This document shows positions 25,119 through 33,420 of a DNA stretch of 39,075 nt, one piece after another. The DNA is taken from positions 1-39,075 of the forward strand of contig CAYLNH010000032.1 in NCBI GenBank assembly GCA_964384625.1. Direction: 5' to 3'. The notes beneath the pieces were generated by a model. It made no database searches. It was not told the DNA's origin and saw only the letters and a list, made by a program, of their open reading frames with translations. Made by a program: the position numbers and the translations under genes. The stretch comes from CAYLNH01 sp964384625. GTDB lineage: Bacteria > Verrucomicrobiota > Lentisphaeria > JABSQK01. Position 1 is the stretch's first letter, and each line of letters starts with the position of its first letter.

Positions 25119-26828
25119 ATGATGGGAGTGGACGTTCTCATCCTGATGTTGCTCACCAACATCGCCGCGCTGAAAGACGCAATCCCCGGCACCCCGCGCG
25201 ACTATGCCGCGCTGTTCGAGCCGCAGGCCGTCCTCGAAGCCTGGAACGTCGCGACCGATGAAGCGTCGCTGATTGATCTGGTCGCCCACGAGGACAAAGT
25301 CCGAATCAGCCCGGAACGCATACGACAGGCCATCTCCGACCTGGCCGGCAACGACCAGGCCCGCAAACGAGCCCGGCTGGTACTCAAAGCCGCCGGCATT
25401 GCGGCGATTCCGGAACTGCGGCAGGCCGCCCGCAGTGAAGACCCGGTGGTCAACCGGACAGCCAGGGACCTCCTTGGCATCCATCGCGGACGGCAGCGCC
25501 CCGCCCTGCCGCAAGATAAAGCCTACGTCAAACAGTTGATGGCGGTCCGCCTCTTAGAACAGCGGCAGACCGCCAATGCGCTGCCCGCCCTCAAACTGCT
25601 CGCCGCCAACGCCACCAGCCCAACCCTGGCCGCCGCCGCGGCGGACGCGGTGGCGATCATCGGCGGCAAACAGCCGCAACTGCCGACCGGCACCGACGTG
25701 ATCAAGGACCTGCTGCCCCGGCTGCCCGCCAATACCGGCTTCGTCGCGGTCGCCGACTTCGCGCGCGGCCGCAAAGCCTTTACCATCGGGCAGGTCAACA
25801 AGAAACTGGCCGAGATCATTCCGGCAACTGACGGTTTGAAGGAGTTCGCCCCGCAGACGGCGATCCTGCTGCCGCTGGCGCAGAAGAAACTGCGGCAGGG
25901 ACTGGGAATGGTGGGCAACATTCGGATCGACGCCGCCGTCTTCGGCGTCAGCAGGGACAGCGGTACAGCGCCGCGAACGGGTTCCGCGTTCCTCATCGTC
26001 AAAGGCCTCTACGACCCGGACAGGCTTACTGCAGCGCTGCGACTCAGCCCCCGGATCAAGGAACGCAAACACCGGGAGATCAAGATCCTGTACCAACGCG
26101 ACAGCTCGTTCTGTGCGCTTGACCCGAACACCTTCCTGATTGCCTTGAGCGATTGCCGGGACGGCTCCAACATGATCCCGCTGCTCGCCGCGCTGCAGCA
26201 GGAGCCGGCCAAAGACAAGGTCCCGGCGCCGCCGCTACAGGCCGTGTTCAACCAGGTTTTGCAGCACAAGACCTACATCGCCGCCGGCGGCGCCTTGAGC
26301 CCCGCGCAGAAACGCATCGCGACAATCACCAACGCCAAGGCCGTTGACATGGACCTCGACCGACACCGGCAACAGCCGCAACCGCGAACCGCCATGCAGC
26401 TCGCCTTCGATCAGATGGTCGGCGGCTTTATTCGGGCCGACTCCTGTCTGGCCCATGTCGACCAGGACCTCAAGCTGATTGTCCAAGCCAACTTCGCCGA
26501 CGCCGCCGACGCCGCGCAGTTCCGGCAACGACTGGTCCGCGCCGACCAGGCCTTGCGCGATATGTTCGCGGTCGAGTTCGAAAAGGCCAAAGACCAGCCG
26601 CAGGCCGAGCTGCTGCTCGAAATGTTCGACTTCAAAAAACCCTTTGTCATGCCGACGGTGCACGACAACACCGTCCGCCTTGAAACGCCGAACGCGGCCG
26701 CTCCGATCATGCTGCTGCCGATGATGCTCACCGTCAAAATGACCCGGATGCAGGAAGAGCTGGAACTCCGCCGGGCGGCAGAAGAAGCCAAACGCCAGGT
26801 TGAAGAGAAAAAACCCCGCAGCAAGTAA
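25119..26828 (+). CDS. Uncharacterised HEAT-containing secreted protein, paralogue 1
   Basis: Function unknown. The 569-residue product starts with a hydrophobic segment (VDVLILMLLTNIAAL). It then has a HEAT/ARM-like helical part (about 50-130) with GIAAIPELRQAARSEDPVVN. A central domain starts near 190 (LPRLPANTGFVAVADFARG) and continues through GNIRIDAAVFGVSRDSGTA. The C-terminus ends in a charged helical tail (EELELRRAAEEAKRQVEEK). It is homologous along most of its length to the next gene, 37 bp downstream, with shared blocks TDEASLIDLVAHEDKV versus TDEASLIALLAPEDKV and KPFVMPTVHDN versus KPFFEAKAVDK. A GGGAG lies 10 nt before the ATG. The pair probably form one operon. Confidence 0.85.
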   Translation: MMGVDVLILMLLTNIAALKDAIPGTPRDYAALFEPQAVLEAWNVATDEASLIDLVAHEDKVRISPERIRQAISDLAGNDQARKRARLVLKAAGIAAIPELRQAARSEDPVVNRTARDLLGIHRGRQRPALPQDKAYVKQLMAVRLLEQRQTANALPALKLLAANATSPTLAAAAADAVAIIGGKQPQLPTGTDVIKDLLPRLPANTGFVAVADFARGRKAFTIGQVNKKLAEIIPATDGLKEFAPQTAILLPLAQKKLRQGLGMVGNIRIDAAVFGVSRDSGTAPRTGSAFLIVKGLYDPDRLTAALRLSPRIKERKHREIKILYQRDSSFCALDPNTFLIALSDCRDGSNMIPLLAALQQEPAKDKVPAPPLQAVFNQVLQHKTYIAAGGALSPAQKRIATITNAKAVDMDLDRHRQQPQPRTAMQLAFDQMVGGFIRADSCLAHVDQDLKLIVQANFADAADAAQFRQRLVRADQALRDMFAVEFEKAKDQPQAELLLEMFDFKKPFVMPTVHDNTVRLETPNAAAPIMLLPMMLTVKMTRMQEELELRRAAEEAKRQVEEKKPRSK

Positions 26829-26865
26829 GCTTTATGCACCAAACCAAAATCAGAGGGATCGTCTC

Positions 26866-28488
26866 ATGAGTATGCTGTTTCTGATGCTGTTTGCCGGAAG
26901 CTCCATCTTCCGCGGGCTGCTGGACGCGCCGCCGCGGGACTTCGCGTCATTGCTGCACCCCAAAAAGGTTCTGGAACAACTCCAGGTCCAGACCGATGAA
27001 GCCAGTCTGATCGCTCTGCTGGCGCCGGAAGACAAAGTCAAGATCGGCAAAGACCATATGGCCCGGGCAACCGCCGACCTGGGCAGCCGCGACCCCACGG
27101 TTCGCCGGCGCGCCCGCGAAATCCTCGAAGCCGCCGGTGAAAACGCCATCCCTCATCTCGAGAAAGCCCGAGAAAGCGAAGACGTCGAGGTGCGCGAAAC
27201 CGCCAAGGAACTGCTGGCCAAGGTCGAAAAACAACGGCAGGCCGCAATCCAGAACAACACCGACTACCTCAAGAAATTGATGGCGATCCGCGCCCTCGAA
27301 CAGATGAAATCAAAGGCTGCCCTGCCGGCGCTGAAACAGCTTGCCGACGGCGGTGATCCCACCCTGTCGGATGCTGCCGCGAATGCGGTCCGGATCATTA
27401 ACGGCCAGGCGGTCCAGCGTCCCAAAGGCGCCGATACGATCAAAGCCGTCATGGCCAGACTCCCGGCCAACGCCGGCTTCGTCGCTACCGTCGACCTCGA
27501 GCGCGCGAGCAGAACCCAGACCATCGATGTGCTTCTCGAAGCGCTCGAGAAGGAAGCAGGCAAGGACCCGCAGATGCAGGCGATGGTCGGACAGTTCGGC
27601 AACGTCACGATGGAGATCGAGAAGGGGCTGGTGAAAGGCCTGGGCCAGATCGGCAATGTCCGCATCGACTCGATTACCATGCTTGCCTCCACCGACCTGG
27701 GCACCGCCCGCCACGCCGGCTATGTCGCCTGGATCTTCAAAGGACTCCACGATCCAGCCATGGTCGCCAACGCGATCAAAGCCGAAAACTCGCGCATCAA
27801 AGAACGCCAATACAAAAAGCAGACCGTCCTGTTCCAGAGCGATATCGCCTTCTGCTCGCCCGACAAGAACACCTTGATCATCGCCGTCAGCGAAGCCAAC
27901 GACGGCAGCCAGATTCACCCGATACTGGATGCCTGGGGCGGACCGGAAAAGAAGGTGGACCCAACGCTGAAGCCCGCCTTCGACTCGGTCATCGCCGGCC
28001 GCAGCCGGCTGGCCGCAGCCGGCTCGCTGAGCGCCGCCCAGAAGCAGTTGATCAAAAACGAACTCGGGGCCAACCTGGCTGGCATTAAACAACGGATGCA
28101 AAACAACCCGCGCCCCGAACACGCCATGGAAGTGGCCGGCTTCGAGATGATCCTGGAACAGCTCAAGGTCGACCGCTATTTCGGGTACCTCGACAAAGAC
28201 GCCCAAGTCATCATCGAAAGCATCTGCCCGGATGCCGACAGTGCCAGAACGGTCGCCGCCAAAGTCAACGCGCTGGACAGGACCCTGCGCGACATGATCG
28301 CCCAACAGATGGCGAAAATGAAGCAACGCGGCGGCAATAATCCCTTCGCCAACATCATGGCGAAAATCGACCTGAAAAAACCGTTCTTCGAAGCAAAAGC
28401 CGTCGACAAGAAGGTCACGACCCAAGTCAAAGCCATGGACCTGTCGCCGCTGGGCCTTCTGCCGCTCCTGATGATGCGCGGCTTCTGA
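26866..28488 (+). CDS. Uncharacterised HEAT-containing secreted protein, paralogue 2
   Basis: The 540-residue product is a diverged tandem copy of the preceding gene. It begins with a hydrophobic segment (MSMLFLMLFAGSSIF). Residues about 60-130 form HEAT-like helices (NAIPHLEKARESEDVEVRE). A central domain begins ARLPANAGFVATVDLE, followed by QIGNVRIDSITMLASTD. It lacks the charged C-terminal helix of its neighbour and ends in a hydrophobic stretch (LLPLLMMRGF). I chose the ATG at 26866, with GAGGG 8 nt upstream, rather than an earlier in-frame ATG inside the first gene. The central LPANAGFVA-type sequence recalls proteins of unknown function in planctomycetes, but I cannot assign a family. 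A 14-bp hairpin follows. Confidence 0.85.
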   Translation: MSMLFLMLFAGSSIFRGLLDAPPRDFASLLHPKKVLEQLQVQTDEASLIALLAPEDKVKIGKDHMARATADLGSRDPTVRRRAREILEAAGENAIPHLEKARESEDVEVRETAKELLAKVEKQRQAAIQNNTDYLKKLMAIRALEQMKSKAALPALKQLADGGDPTLSDAAANAVRIINGQAVQRPKGADTIKAVMARLPANAGFVATVDLERASRTQTIDVLLEALEKEAGKDPQMQAMVGQFGNVTMEIEKGLVKGLGQIGNVRIDSITMLASTDLGTARHAGYVAWIFKGLHDPAMVANAIKAENSRIKERQYKKQTVLFQSDIAFCSPDKNTLIIAVSEANDGSQIHPILDAWGGPEKKVDPTLKPAFDSVIAGRSRLAAAGSLSAAQKQLIKNELGANLAGIKQRMQNNPRPEHAMEVAGFEMILEQLKVDRYFGYLDKDAQVIIESICPDADSARTVAAKVNALDRTLRDMIAQQMAKMKQRGGNNPFANIMAKIDLKKPFFEAKAVDKKVTTQVKAMDLSPLGLLPLLMMRGF

Positions 28489-28512
28489 CTCCGCCGTTCA
28501 GCACCCCCGACT

Positions 28513-28542
28513 CCGGTCCCGGCGCCCCGGCGCCGGGACCGG
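28513..28542 (+). terminator. Strong hairpin after the HEAT paralogues
   Basis: A perfect 14-bp stem (CCGGTCCCGGCGCC with its complement) over a CC loop, 25 nt after the stop. No T-run follows, so it may not terminate alone. Confidence 0.6.
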
Positions 28543-28569
28543 CCCCGACCAAATGACCACGAAATCCTC

Positions 28570-28608
28570 TTGACAAATCCCCCCTCCGACGCAATATTAA
28601 CGTTAATA
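28570..28608 (+). promoter_or_regulatory. Promoter with 14-bp palindrome before the pseudopilin gene
   Basis: TTGACA (28570-28575), 17 nt and AATATT (28593-28598) form a good sigma-70 promoter. A perfect palindrome TATTAACGTTAATA (28595-28608) overlaps the -10 and start point. Its CG centre flanked by AA/TT resembles LacI-family operators. Confidence 0.6.
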
Positions 28609-28613
28609 AGAGA

Positions 28614-28642
28614 ACCCCGGCTGATCAGTGCCGGGGGTCTTT
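28614..28642 (+). promoter_or_regulatory. Leader hairpin with T-run, possible attenuator
   Basis: CCCCGGC pairs with GCCGGGG over TGATCAGT, followed by GGTCTTTTC. It lies between the promoter and the pseudopilin ATG, so it may be an attenuator or stabilise the transcript. Confidence 0.5.
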
Positions 28643-28687
28643 TCGGAGATATCGTAAAATCGATTTTAGCGGAAGCGGGAGGCACGC

Positions 28688-29539
28688 ATGGACGTGCGGA
28701 AGTTTACCTTGATCGAGTTGCTGGTGGTTATTGCGATCATTGCAGTCCTCGCCGCTATGCTGCTGCCGGCGCTGACGCGAGCGCGGGAGAAGGCCCGACA
28801 GACCATTTGCCTGACGAACATGAAACAGTGGGGGCTGGCTCACAACCTCTACCTGGACGACTTTGAAGGCTACCTGGCAAACGACGGTGGTCCGGGGTAC
28901 ATGAACCCGCCCGATCCACGCAACGGCTACTGGGCGAAATTCCTCCTCAGTCTCTATGTTGCCCCCCGGCAAGTTCCACCGATCTACGGACATGACGGCA
29001 ATCCCTGGTTCAAGCTGCCTGAAATCGCCAGATGTCCGTCGGACGATGCCAACTCCTACGGTCGGACCAAGTGGCGACTGATTTTCAAAGGCGCCTACGG
29101 CCCGAACGAAAAGGGAGACTCCATCAATTACTACGTTGTTCGTGAGGTGTTCCACCAGGTTTATCTGAGCGACCGCTACCATCCGCCACTTAAGATTCAT
29201 CGTTTTGAGCATCCGACACAACAGTACATCATGGGCGAGACGACGGGCGGTGCCGACGGTACCGGCAACAGCCCGGGCGGCCCAACCACACAGGAGTCGC
29301 GCAACAAACGCAAATGGTATTCGAAGCGGCATTTCGAAGTCATGTCCTGCCTGTTTCTCGATCAGCATGTTGAGGCTGTGCCGCGGGAAGAGGTCATCGG
29401 TCTGGGCGGATCGGACGATGCCTGCGGCGACACGTTGCGCCTGATGTGGCGCCCTGAGGCACCATCCACACCGCCCGGCACCTGGCAGACCGGCAGCAAT
29501 GTGCCGTTCTATTACACTGACAACCACCAGTACTGGTAG
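28688..29539 (+). CDS. Prepilin-type (pseudopilin-like) surface protein
   Basis: The 283-residue product starts MDVRKFTLIELLVVIAIIAV, a type IV prepilin/pseudopilin N-terminal methylation motif with the invariant Glu at +5. It then has the LLPALTRAREKARQTICLTN sequence typical of Lentisphaerota pseudopilins. The residue before the cleavage site is Lys, not Gly. The C-terminal body has cysteines in CPSDDANSYGR and a FLDQHVEAV segment like the H-x-DGHVE end of this family. The protein is presumably cleaved by a prepilin peptidase and displayed at the cell surface. It is followed by a sulfatase after 263 nt. Pseudopilin-like genes in this phylum often lie beside sulfatases and glycoside hydrolases. 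GGGAGG lies 5 nt before the ATG. Confidence 0.9.
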   Translation: MDVRKFTLIELLVVIAIIAVLAAMLLPALTRAREKARQTICLTNMKQWGLAHNLYLDDFEGYLANDGGPGYMNPPDPRNGYWAKFLLSLYVAPRQVPPIYGHDGNPWFKLPEIARCPSDDANSYGRTKWRLIFKGAYGPNEKGDSINYYVVREVFHQVYLSDRYHPPLKIHRFEHPTQQYIMGETTGGADGTGNSPGGPTTQESRNKRKWYSKRHFEVMSCLFLDQHVEAVPREEVIGLGGSDDACGDTLRLMWRPEAPSTPPGTWQTGSNVPFYYTDNHQYW

Positions 29540-29767
29540 GCAACAGCGAAAAAGCGGTGGGGAGAACAGGAGAGCCCTCAAGCGCGCTCTCTGTCACATG
29601 CTGCTGACCCGCGTCTTCGCACCTGAACCGCACAGACCAGACGCTTAATGCCCCTGTCGAACCGTGCCTCGCACACCTCATCCCGGCCCTCGGCAGTGCC
29701 TGAGCCGCCTGTGCGTGGACGGGCTGCAAAGAGCCGGCATCGCCGACCCGGCTGCGCCCCCCGGGAG

Positions 29768-29802
29768 TTGTCAGTATTGGTTCCGCAGGCATATTCATCG
29801 GC
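29768..29802 (+). promoter_or_regulatory. Possible leaderless promoter of sulfatase 1
   Basis: TTGTCA (29768-29773) and CATATT (29790-29795) are 16 nt apart, and the ATG follows 7 nt later. No Shine-Dalgarno sequence is present, which would fit a leaderless transcript. Confidence 0.35.
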
Positions 29803-31221
29803 ATGACACAACCGAACATCCTGATCCTCTACACCGACCAGCAACGGCACGACACAATTCATGCGCTCGGCAATCCGGTCATCCAGACCCCGAACCTGGA
29901 TCGGCTCTGTACCGCGGGCACGGCATTTACCCAGGCCACGACACCGGCGCCCGTCTGCATGCCGGCCCGTTGGAGTCTGCACAGCGGCCAGTGGACCACA
30001 ACCCACCGCTGCTACTCCAATCATCACGAAGGCAGTCGGCCGGCAGTCGTCCTGCCGACACGCCTGCGGCAGGCCGGCTACCGCACCGGACTGGTCGGCA
30101 AGAACCACTCCTTCCTGACGCCGGACGATCTGGACTATTGGGATACCAACCCGCCGGCAGCCGATGCCGGCGCCGCGGCCGAACGCGCGGCGTGGATGCA
30201 GACCGGCCGTGAACGCTGGCCGCGACTCGCCGAAGAACCCGTTCCCGGCGGGGTCGCCGCCGATCCGGAACAGGCAAAGACCGACGCCGCCCTGGGATTT
30301 CTGAAAGACTGCGGCGACCAGCCGTTCTTTCTCTGGCTCTCCTACCACAACCCGCACACGCCGTACTACGCGCCCGAGCCCTACTTCAGCCTCTACACGG
30401 ACGCGAGACTGCCGGCGTGCATGTGCGAACCCGAAGGACTGGCCGCCGCCGGCAAACCGTATCGCCAGCAGTTCCACCAGCGAAACAACGACGCCGTCCT
30501 GCCATTCACACCGGAGCAGATCGATGCCATGCGCCGCGTGTATTACGGCATGATCAGTCTGACCGACGCCGAAATCGGCCGCGTCCTGGATCATCTCGAC
30601 CACGCCGGCCTGCGTGAAAACACCTTGGTCTTTTTCACCAGCGACCACGGCGACTACCAGGGCGACCACGGCCTGCTGACCAAGAGCCCGGCACTCTATG
30701 ACTGCCTCGTGCGAATCCCGTTCATTGTCAGTCAGCCCGGCACGATCCCCACAGGCGTCCGCAGCGACGCACTCGCAAACGCCGTCGACATCATGCCCAC
30801 CTGTCTGGCTGCCGCCGGCCTGCCCTGTCCCGACACCGTCCAAGGCAGGGACCTCCTGCCGTTGCTGCATGGAAGGACCGCCTCAATCCGCGACGTGGTC
30901 TTCAGCGAATACGGCATTCCCGAAGGACCTCCTTGCCGCGAGGCAGAACTCCAGGGCGGCGAACGCTTCGTCAACCCCGGCCGCGACGACCTGCCGTGGG
31001 AAGGCAATCCCCTTGCCTTGGCCGGCCGCATCCGCATGGCACGCACCCGCGAGTGGAAACTCATCGAGGAGATCGGCGGCACCAACGAACTCTACGACCT
31101 GATCCACGACCCGAATGAGTTGGTCAACCTCTACGGCCACCCCGACCGCAGCGCCATCCAGAAACAACTGACCGCCGCCCTCCAGGAGTGGAAGACGCAA
31201 CTGCCCGGCTTCGAGGGATAG
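29803..31221 (+). CDS. Type I sulfatase 1, no signal peptide
   Basis: Type I sulfatases hydrolyse sulfate esters using a formylglycine made from a Cys in C-x-P-x-R. The 472-residue protein has this at Cys52 (APVCMPARWSLHSG). The metal-binding Asp pair is at the N-terminus (YTDQQRHD), and TSDHGDYQGDHGLL and VGKNH supply further active-site residues. No signal peptide is seen, so it probably acts in the cytoplasm on imported sugars, unlike many sulfatases. The maturation enzyme must be encoded elsewhere. The substrate cannot be assigned. The start lacks a Shine-Dalgarno sequence. It lies downstream of the pseudopilin gene in the same direction. Confidence 0.9.
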   Translation: MTQPNILILYTDQQRHDTIHALGNPVIQTPNLDRLCTAGTAFTQATTPAPVCMPARWSLHSGQWTTTHRCYSNHHEGSRPAVVLPTRLRQAGYRTGLVGKNHSFLTPDDLDYWDTNPPAADAGAAAERAAWMQTGRERWPRLAEEPVPGGVAADPEQAKTDAALGFLKDCGDQPFFLWLSYHNPHTPYYAPEPYFSLYTDARLPACMCEPEGLAAAGKPYRQQFHQRNNDAVLPFTPEQIDAMRRVYYGMISLTDAEIGRVLDHLDHAGLRENTLVFFTSDHGDYQGDHGLLTKSPALYDCLVRIPFIVSQPGTIPTGVRSDALANAVDIMPTCLAAAGLPCPDTVQGRDLLPLLHGRTASIRDVVFSEYGIPEGPPCREAELQGGERFVNPGRDDLPWEGNPLALAGRIRMARTREWKLIEEIGGTNELYDLIHDPNELVNLYGHPDRSAIQKQLTAALQEWKTQLPGFEG

Positions 31222-31420
31222 TTGCGCTTTCCGCGAGAAGGGTTGGTGCCGATGTCCGGCCTCAAGATCCCTCGATTGTGGTATCCCGCTCTGAGAACGA
31301 CCCACCGCACGAGACCGTCGAGGTCTCCAGAAGGCTTTTCGCCAAAGGTGCAGCGTCTGCCGCCGGGCGCGGCAACGCGATGACAGGACTCCGCAATTCG
31401 AAACGTCTTCGGGTTGACAG

Positions 31421-31438
31421 TCCCTGTTGCCGCAGGGA
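31421..31438 (+). promoter_or_regulatory. Hairpin behind a TTGACA element before the small protein gene
   Basis: TTGACA (31414-31419) is followed by TCCCTG-TTGCCG-CAGGGA (31421-31438). No good -10 is visible, so the promoter is tentative. Confidence 0.3.
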
Positions 31439-31472
31439 TGGTGGAGAATCAACCGCAAATGAAGGAGAATCC

Positions 31473-31823
31473 ATGTCTACACGTACGCGTCTGGCCGCCA
31501 CCCTCGTTCTCGGCATCCTGCTGGGAGCCATCACGCCGCTGCTTCTCGGCGCCGGCAAAGGGGAGAAGGAGAACGCGCTGCCGGGACAATACGATGCCCG
31601 GATGAACTTCGTTGCCGGCGGTTTCGGTGGGCTGCTCATGCAGATCACCGACCGGACCGAGAATAAGCTCTACGTCTACCACTCTTCCGGAAAGGGTGAA
31701 AAGAAAGGTCAGGAAGGTGAATTCCGGCTCGTATGCGAAGTCGATTTGACCAGTGTTGGCGAGACACAGATCCAGGCAAAGGTTTACCCCAAGGAAGAGA
31801 AGAAAACCCCGGAAGTGAAATAG
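31473..31823 (+). CDS. Small secreted or membrane-anchored protein
   Basis: The 116-residue product has an N-terminal hydrophobic segment (LAATLVLGILLGAITPLLLG), either a signal peptide or a membrane anchor. The rest is mixed and Lys/Glu-rich at the end (KEEKKTPEVK). A central LMQITDRTENKLYVYHSSG looks beta-rich. I do not recognise the family. The ATG at 31473 has AAGGAG 5 nt upstream, which is much better than the earlier in-frame starts. The stop lies 5 nt before the stop of an opposing gene remnant, so the two were convergent. Confidence 0.75.
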   Translation: MSTRTRLAATLVLGILLGAITPLLLGAGKGEKENALPGQYDARMNFVAGGFGGLLMQITDRTENKLYVYHSSGKGEKKGQEGEFRLVCEVDLTSVGETQIQAKVYPKEEKKTPEVK

Positions 31824-31828
31824 CGGAT

Positions 31829-31942
31829 TCAGTCCTCGTCAAAGAACCAGTAGAGTCCAATCTTCTCCGGATCGACCACAAGGACTCCCTCGTCAAACGT
31901 GTGGTTGCTGATCCTGCGAAGCGTCAACACCCCAGGGATCGG
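31829..31942 (-). pseudogene. 3' remnant of an unknown gene
   Basis: The minus-strand frame ending TGA at 31829 encodes about 37 residues, including NHTFDEGVLVVDPEKIGLYW. The residue mix looks like real coding sequence. It is cut off where a half REP copy begins (31926), so it is probably the C-terminal stub of a gene lost by insertion or deletion. It lacks a plausible start. It could instead be a chance frame; a search with the peptide would settle this. Confidence 0.4.
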
Positions 31943-32150
31943 TTACATGTCTGTCGATTTAATCGAAACAACACCCTCCGTCAGCGCCAACGGCGGTGCA
32001 CATAGTAGCCTGGGGTAACACCCCAGGGATCGTTTGTGTACCAGAACCGTTCCCTGAAGGGGAACTGCAACCATCCTGACACCAGAGGATTGTAGAACGC
32101 CTTCAGCGTTCGAACTTCTCCTTTTACATTTCCTGGGGCGTTGCCCCAGG
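31926..32150. repeat. REP-like hairpin cluster (REPIN candidate)
   Basis: Two inverted hairpins are each preceded by GTAG. Copy B is CCTGGGGT-AAC-ACCCCAGG (32009-32027). Copy C is CCTGGGGC-GTT-GCCCCAGG (32132-32150), in the opposite orientation. Between them are GTTCCC/GGGAAC (32049-32065) and GAACGC/GCGTTC (32095-32111). A 16-nt half copy is at 31926-31941. Confidence 0.7.
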
Positions 32151-32393
32151 CTACGTTGTGGCAGCCCCTTCAGGGCGCAGAATCTGACGGAATACGATTA
32201 GATCGTCCAGTCCCTGAATGGCGGTACTCTGACTTGGGAAGCGGGCTCAGAAGTCCCATGGAAGTACCACCTATGACCTTCAGGTGGGGATTTCAGCGTT
32301 CCTTCGAGCTTCGCAAAGATTCCGCTGACCGGATCGCCCCCCCCAGCCGCTACCACGGAAATTGATGAATCTTGTCTTCGACATTAACCCTCC

Positions 32394-33062
32394 TCATATC
32401 TGCCCGGATCGGTATTCACCGCGCTGGTTTGCCTGCCAGTATTGCTTTGAAGCCACATCCAGACAAGTCAGCCAGCCGCCGCCGTAGACCCAGGTATCGA
32501 TGCAGATCGCGTGGTCTGCAGTGGCAATCCGGCCGGACTTCTGCGAGCTGTGCCCGCAGATGATCTCCTTGCCGGAACGGTGCGGCTTGATGAAGTTGAA
32601 GGAGCTCCAATAGAGCATGTACTCCGACTGCTCGTCCATTGAATAATCGGGGTATGCACCGGCATGGACGAAGATGTGCGACTCCGTCTCATAATACGGT
32701 TTGGTTGACTGCAGAAACTGCCAGTGTGCGTCGGGGATCTCCCCCCGCCAGGGACCATGAAAGTCATCAACTCCGTATGACGCAAGCGTTTCCTCGCCGC
32801 CAAAGCTCAGCCACGCACGATAGAACTCCGAGTCGTTGCGTGAGGTCAACACCATCACCTCGTGGTTGCCGCGCACCGCCGTGACGGGCAGTTGATCTGA
32901 CAGCGTCAGAATCCAGTCCAGCACACGCCCACTGTCCGGGCCGCGATCGATATAGTCGCCCAGCAGGATCACCTGATCGCCATCAGCAAAGCCCACCTGG
33001 TCCGCCAACGTCGTCAACGCCGTGTAGCAGCCGTGTATGTCGCCGATTGCCAAGGTACGCAT
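32394..33062 (-). CDS. Metallophosphoesterase (serine/threonine phosphatase-like)
   Basis: The 222-residue protein has the calcineurin-like phosphoesterase motifs GDIHG, GDYIDRGP and GNHE in order, then HAGAYPD and a later GHS. These bind two metal ions and hydrolyse phosphate esters; the family includes PrpA/PrpB protein phosphatases and ApaH-like enzymes. The substrate cannot be told from sequence. The ATG at 33062 (MRTLAIGDIHGC) fits the family start. A TTG two codons upstream is less likely. No Shine-Dalgarno sequence precedes it, and a TATAGT element ends 6 nt before the ATG, suggesting a possible leaderless transcript. It is divergent from sulfatase 2. Confidence 0.92.
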   Translation of the reverse strand: MRTLAIGDIHGCYTALTTLADQVGFADGDQVILLGDYIDRGPDSGRVLDWILTLSDQLPVTAVRGNHEVMVLTSRNDSEFYRAWLSFGGEETLASYGVDDFHGPWRGEIPDAHWQFLQSTKPYYETESHIFVHAGAYPDYSMDEQSEYMLYWSSFNFIKPHRSGKEIICGHSSQKSGRIATADHAICIDTWVYGGGWLTCLDVASKQYWQANQRGEYRSGQI

Positions 33063-33193
33063 GAGCAAACTATAGCTTTACGCCGGCTTCGCCGCCAGGG
33101 CGCACCGCCCGCGACCACGTCCCGTTTTCCGGAAGAACCAGCGACTCGCGATTCGCGACGCTTAAGTCCCGGAAGTGTCTGCGACACCACGTT

Positions 33194-33242
33194 CGACCAC
33201 CGACCACCGATCACCGATTGCCGAGCACCGATCACCGATCGC
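33194..33242. repeat. 7-nt tandem array 1 (GATYACC-like)
   Basis: The sequence reads in heptamers related to GATCACC, about seven units, with variants such as GACCACC, GATTGCC and GAGCACC. A second array lies at 33421-33465. Confidence 0.75.
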
Positions 33243-33420
33243 TCTTTTCGGAACAGTCGTCCGAAATGTATCATGAGCATCCCAGACGACGCAGTCTATG
33301 ACTGCCCAAAGGGCAGTAGAGAGCGAAGCGAACGTCAACTCATGCCTCCGGAACACAAGCATCCCTGCTTGTGATACTGTCAGAGTTCGCGCCTGGCCGA
33401 TCGCTGAAGGAATGAGAACA

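Larger units (their letters stand above)
31824..32393. other. REP-hairpin island and gene remnant
   Basis: No complete gene. It holds the gene remnant at 31829-31925, a half REP copy and two full REP-like hairpins listed separately. Spurious short frames cross the repeats. The adjoining metallophosphatase ends at 32394. Confidence 0.65.

Noticed and set aside
28600..28690. Riboswitch before the pseudopilin gene
   Set aside because: One simple hairpin with a T-run and no conserved aptamer sequence that I recognise.
33301..33373. Two perfect hairpins as terminators
   Set aside because: No T-run follows either of them and no gene ends just upstream on either strand. They look like repeat or structural elements.
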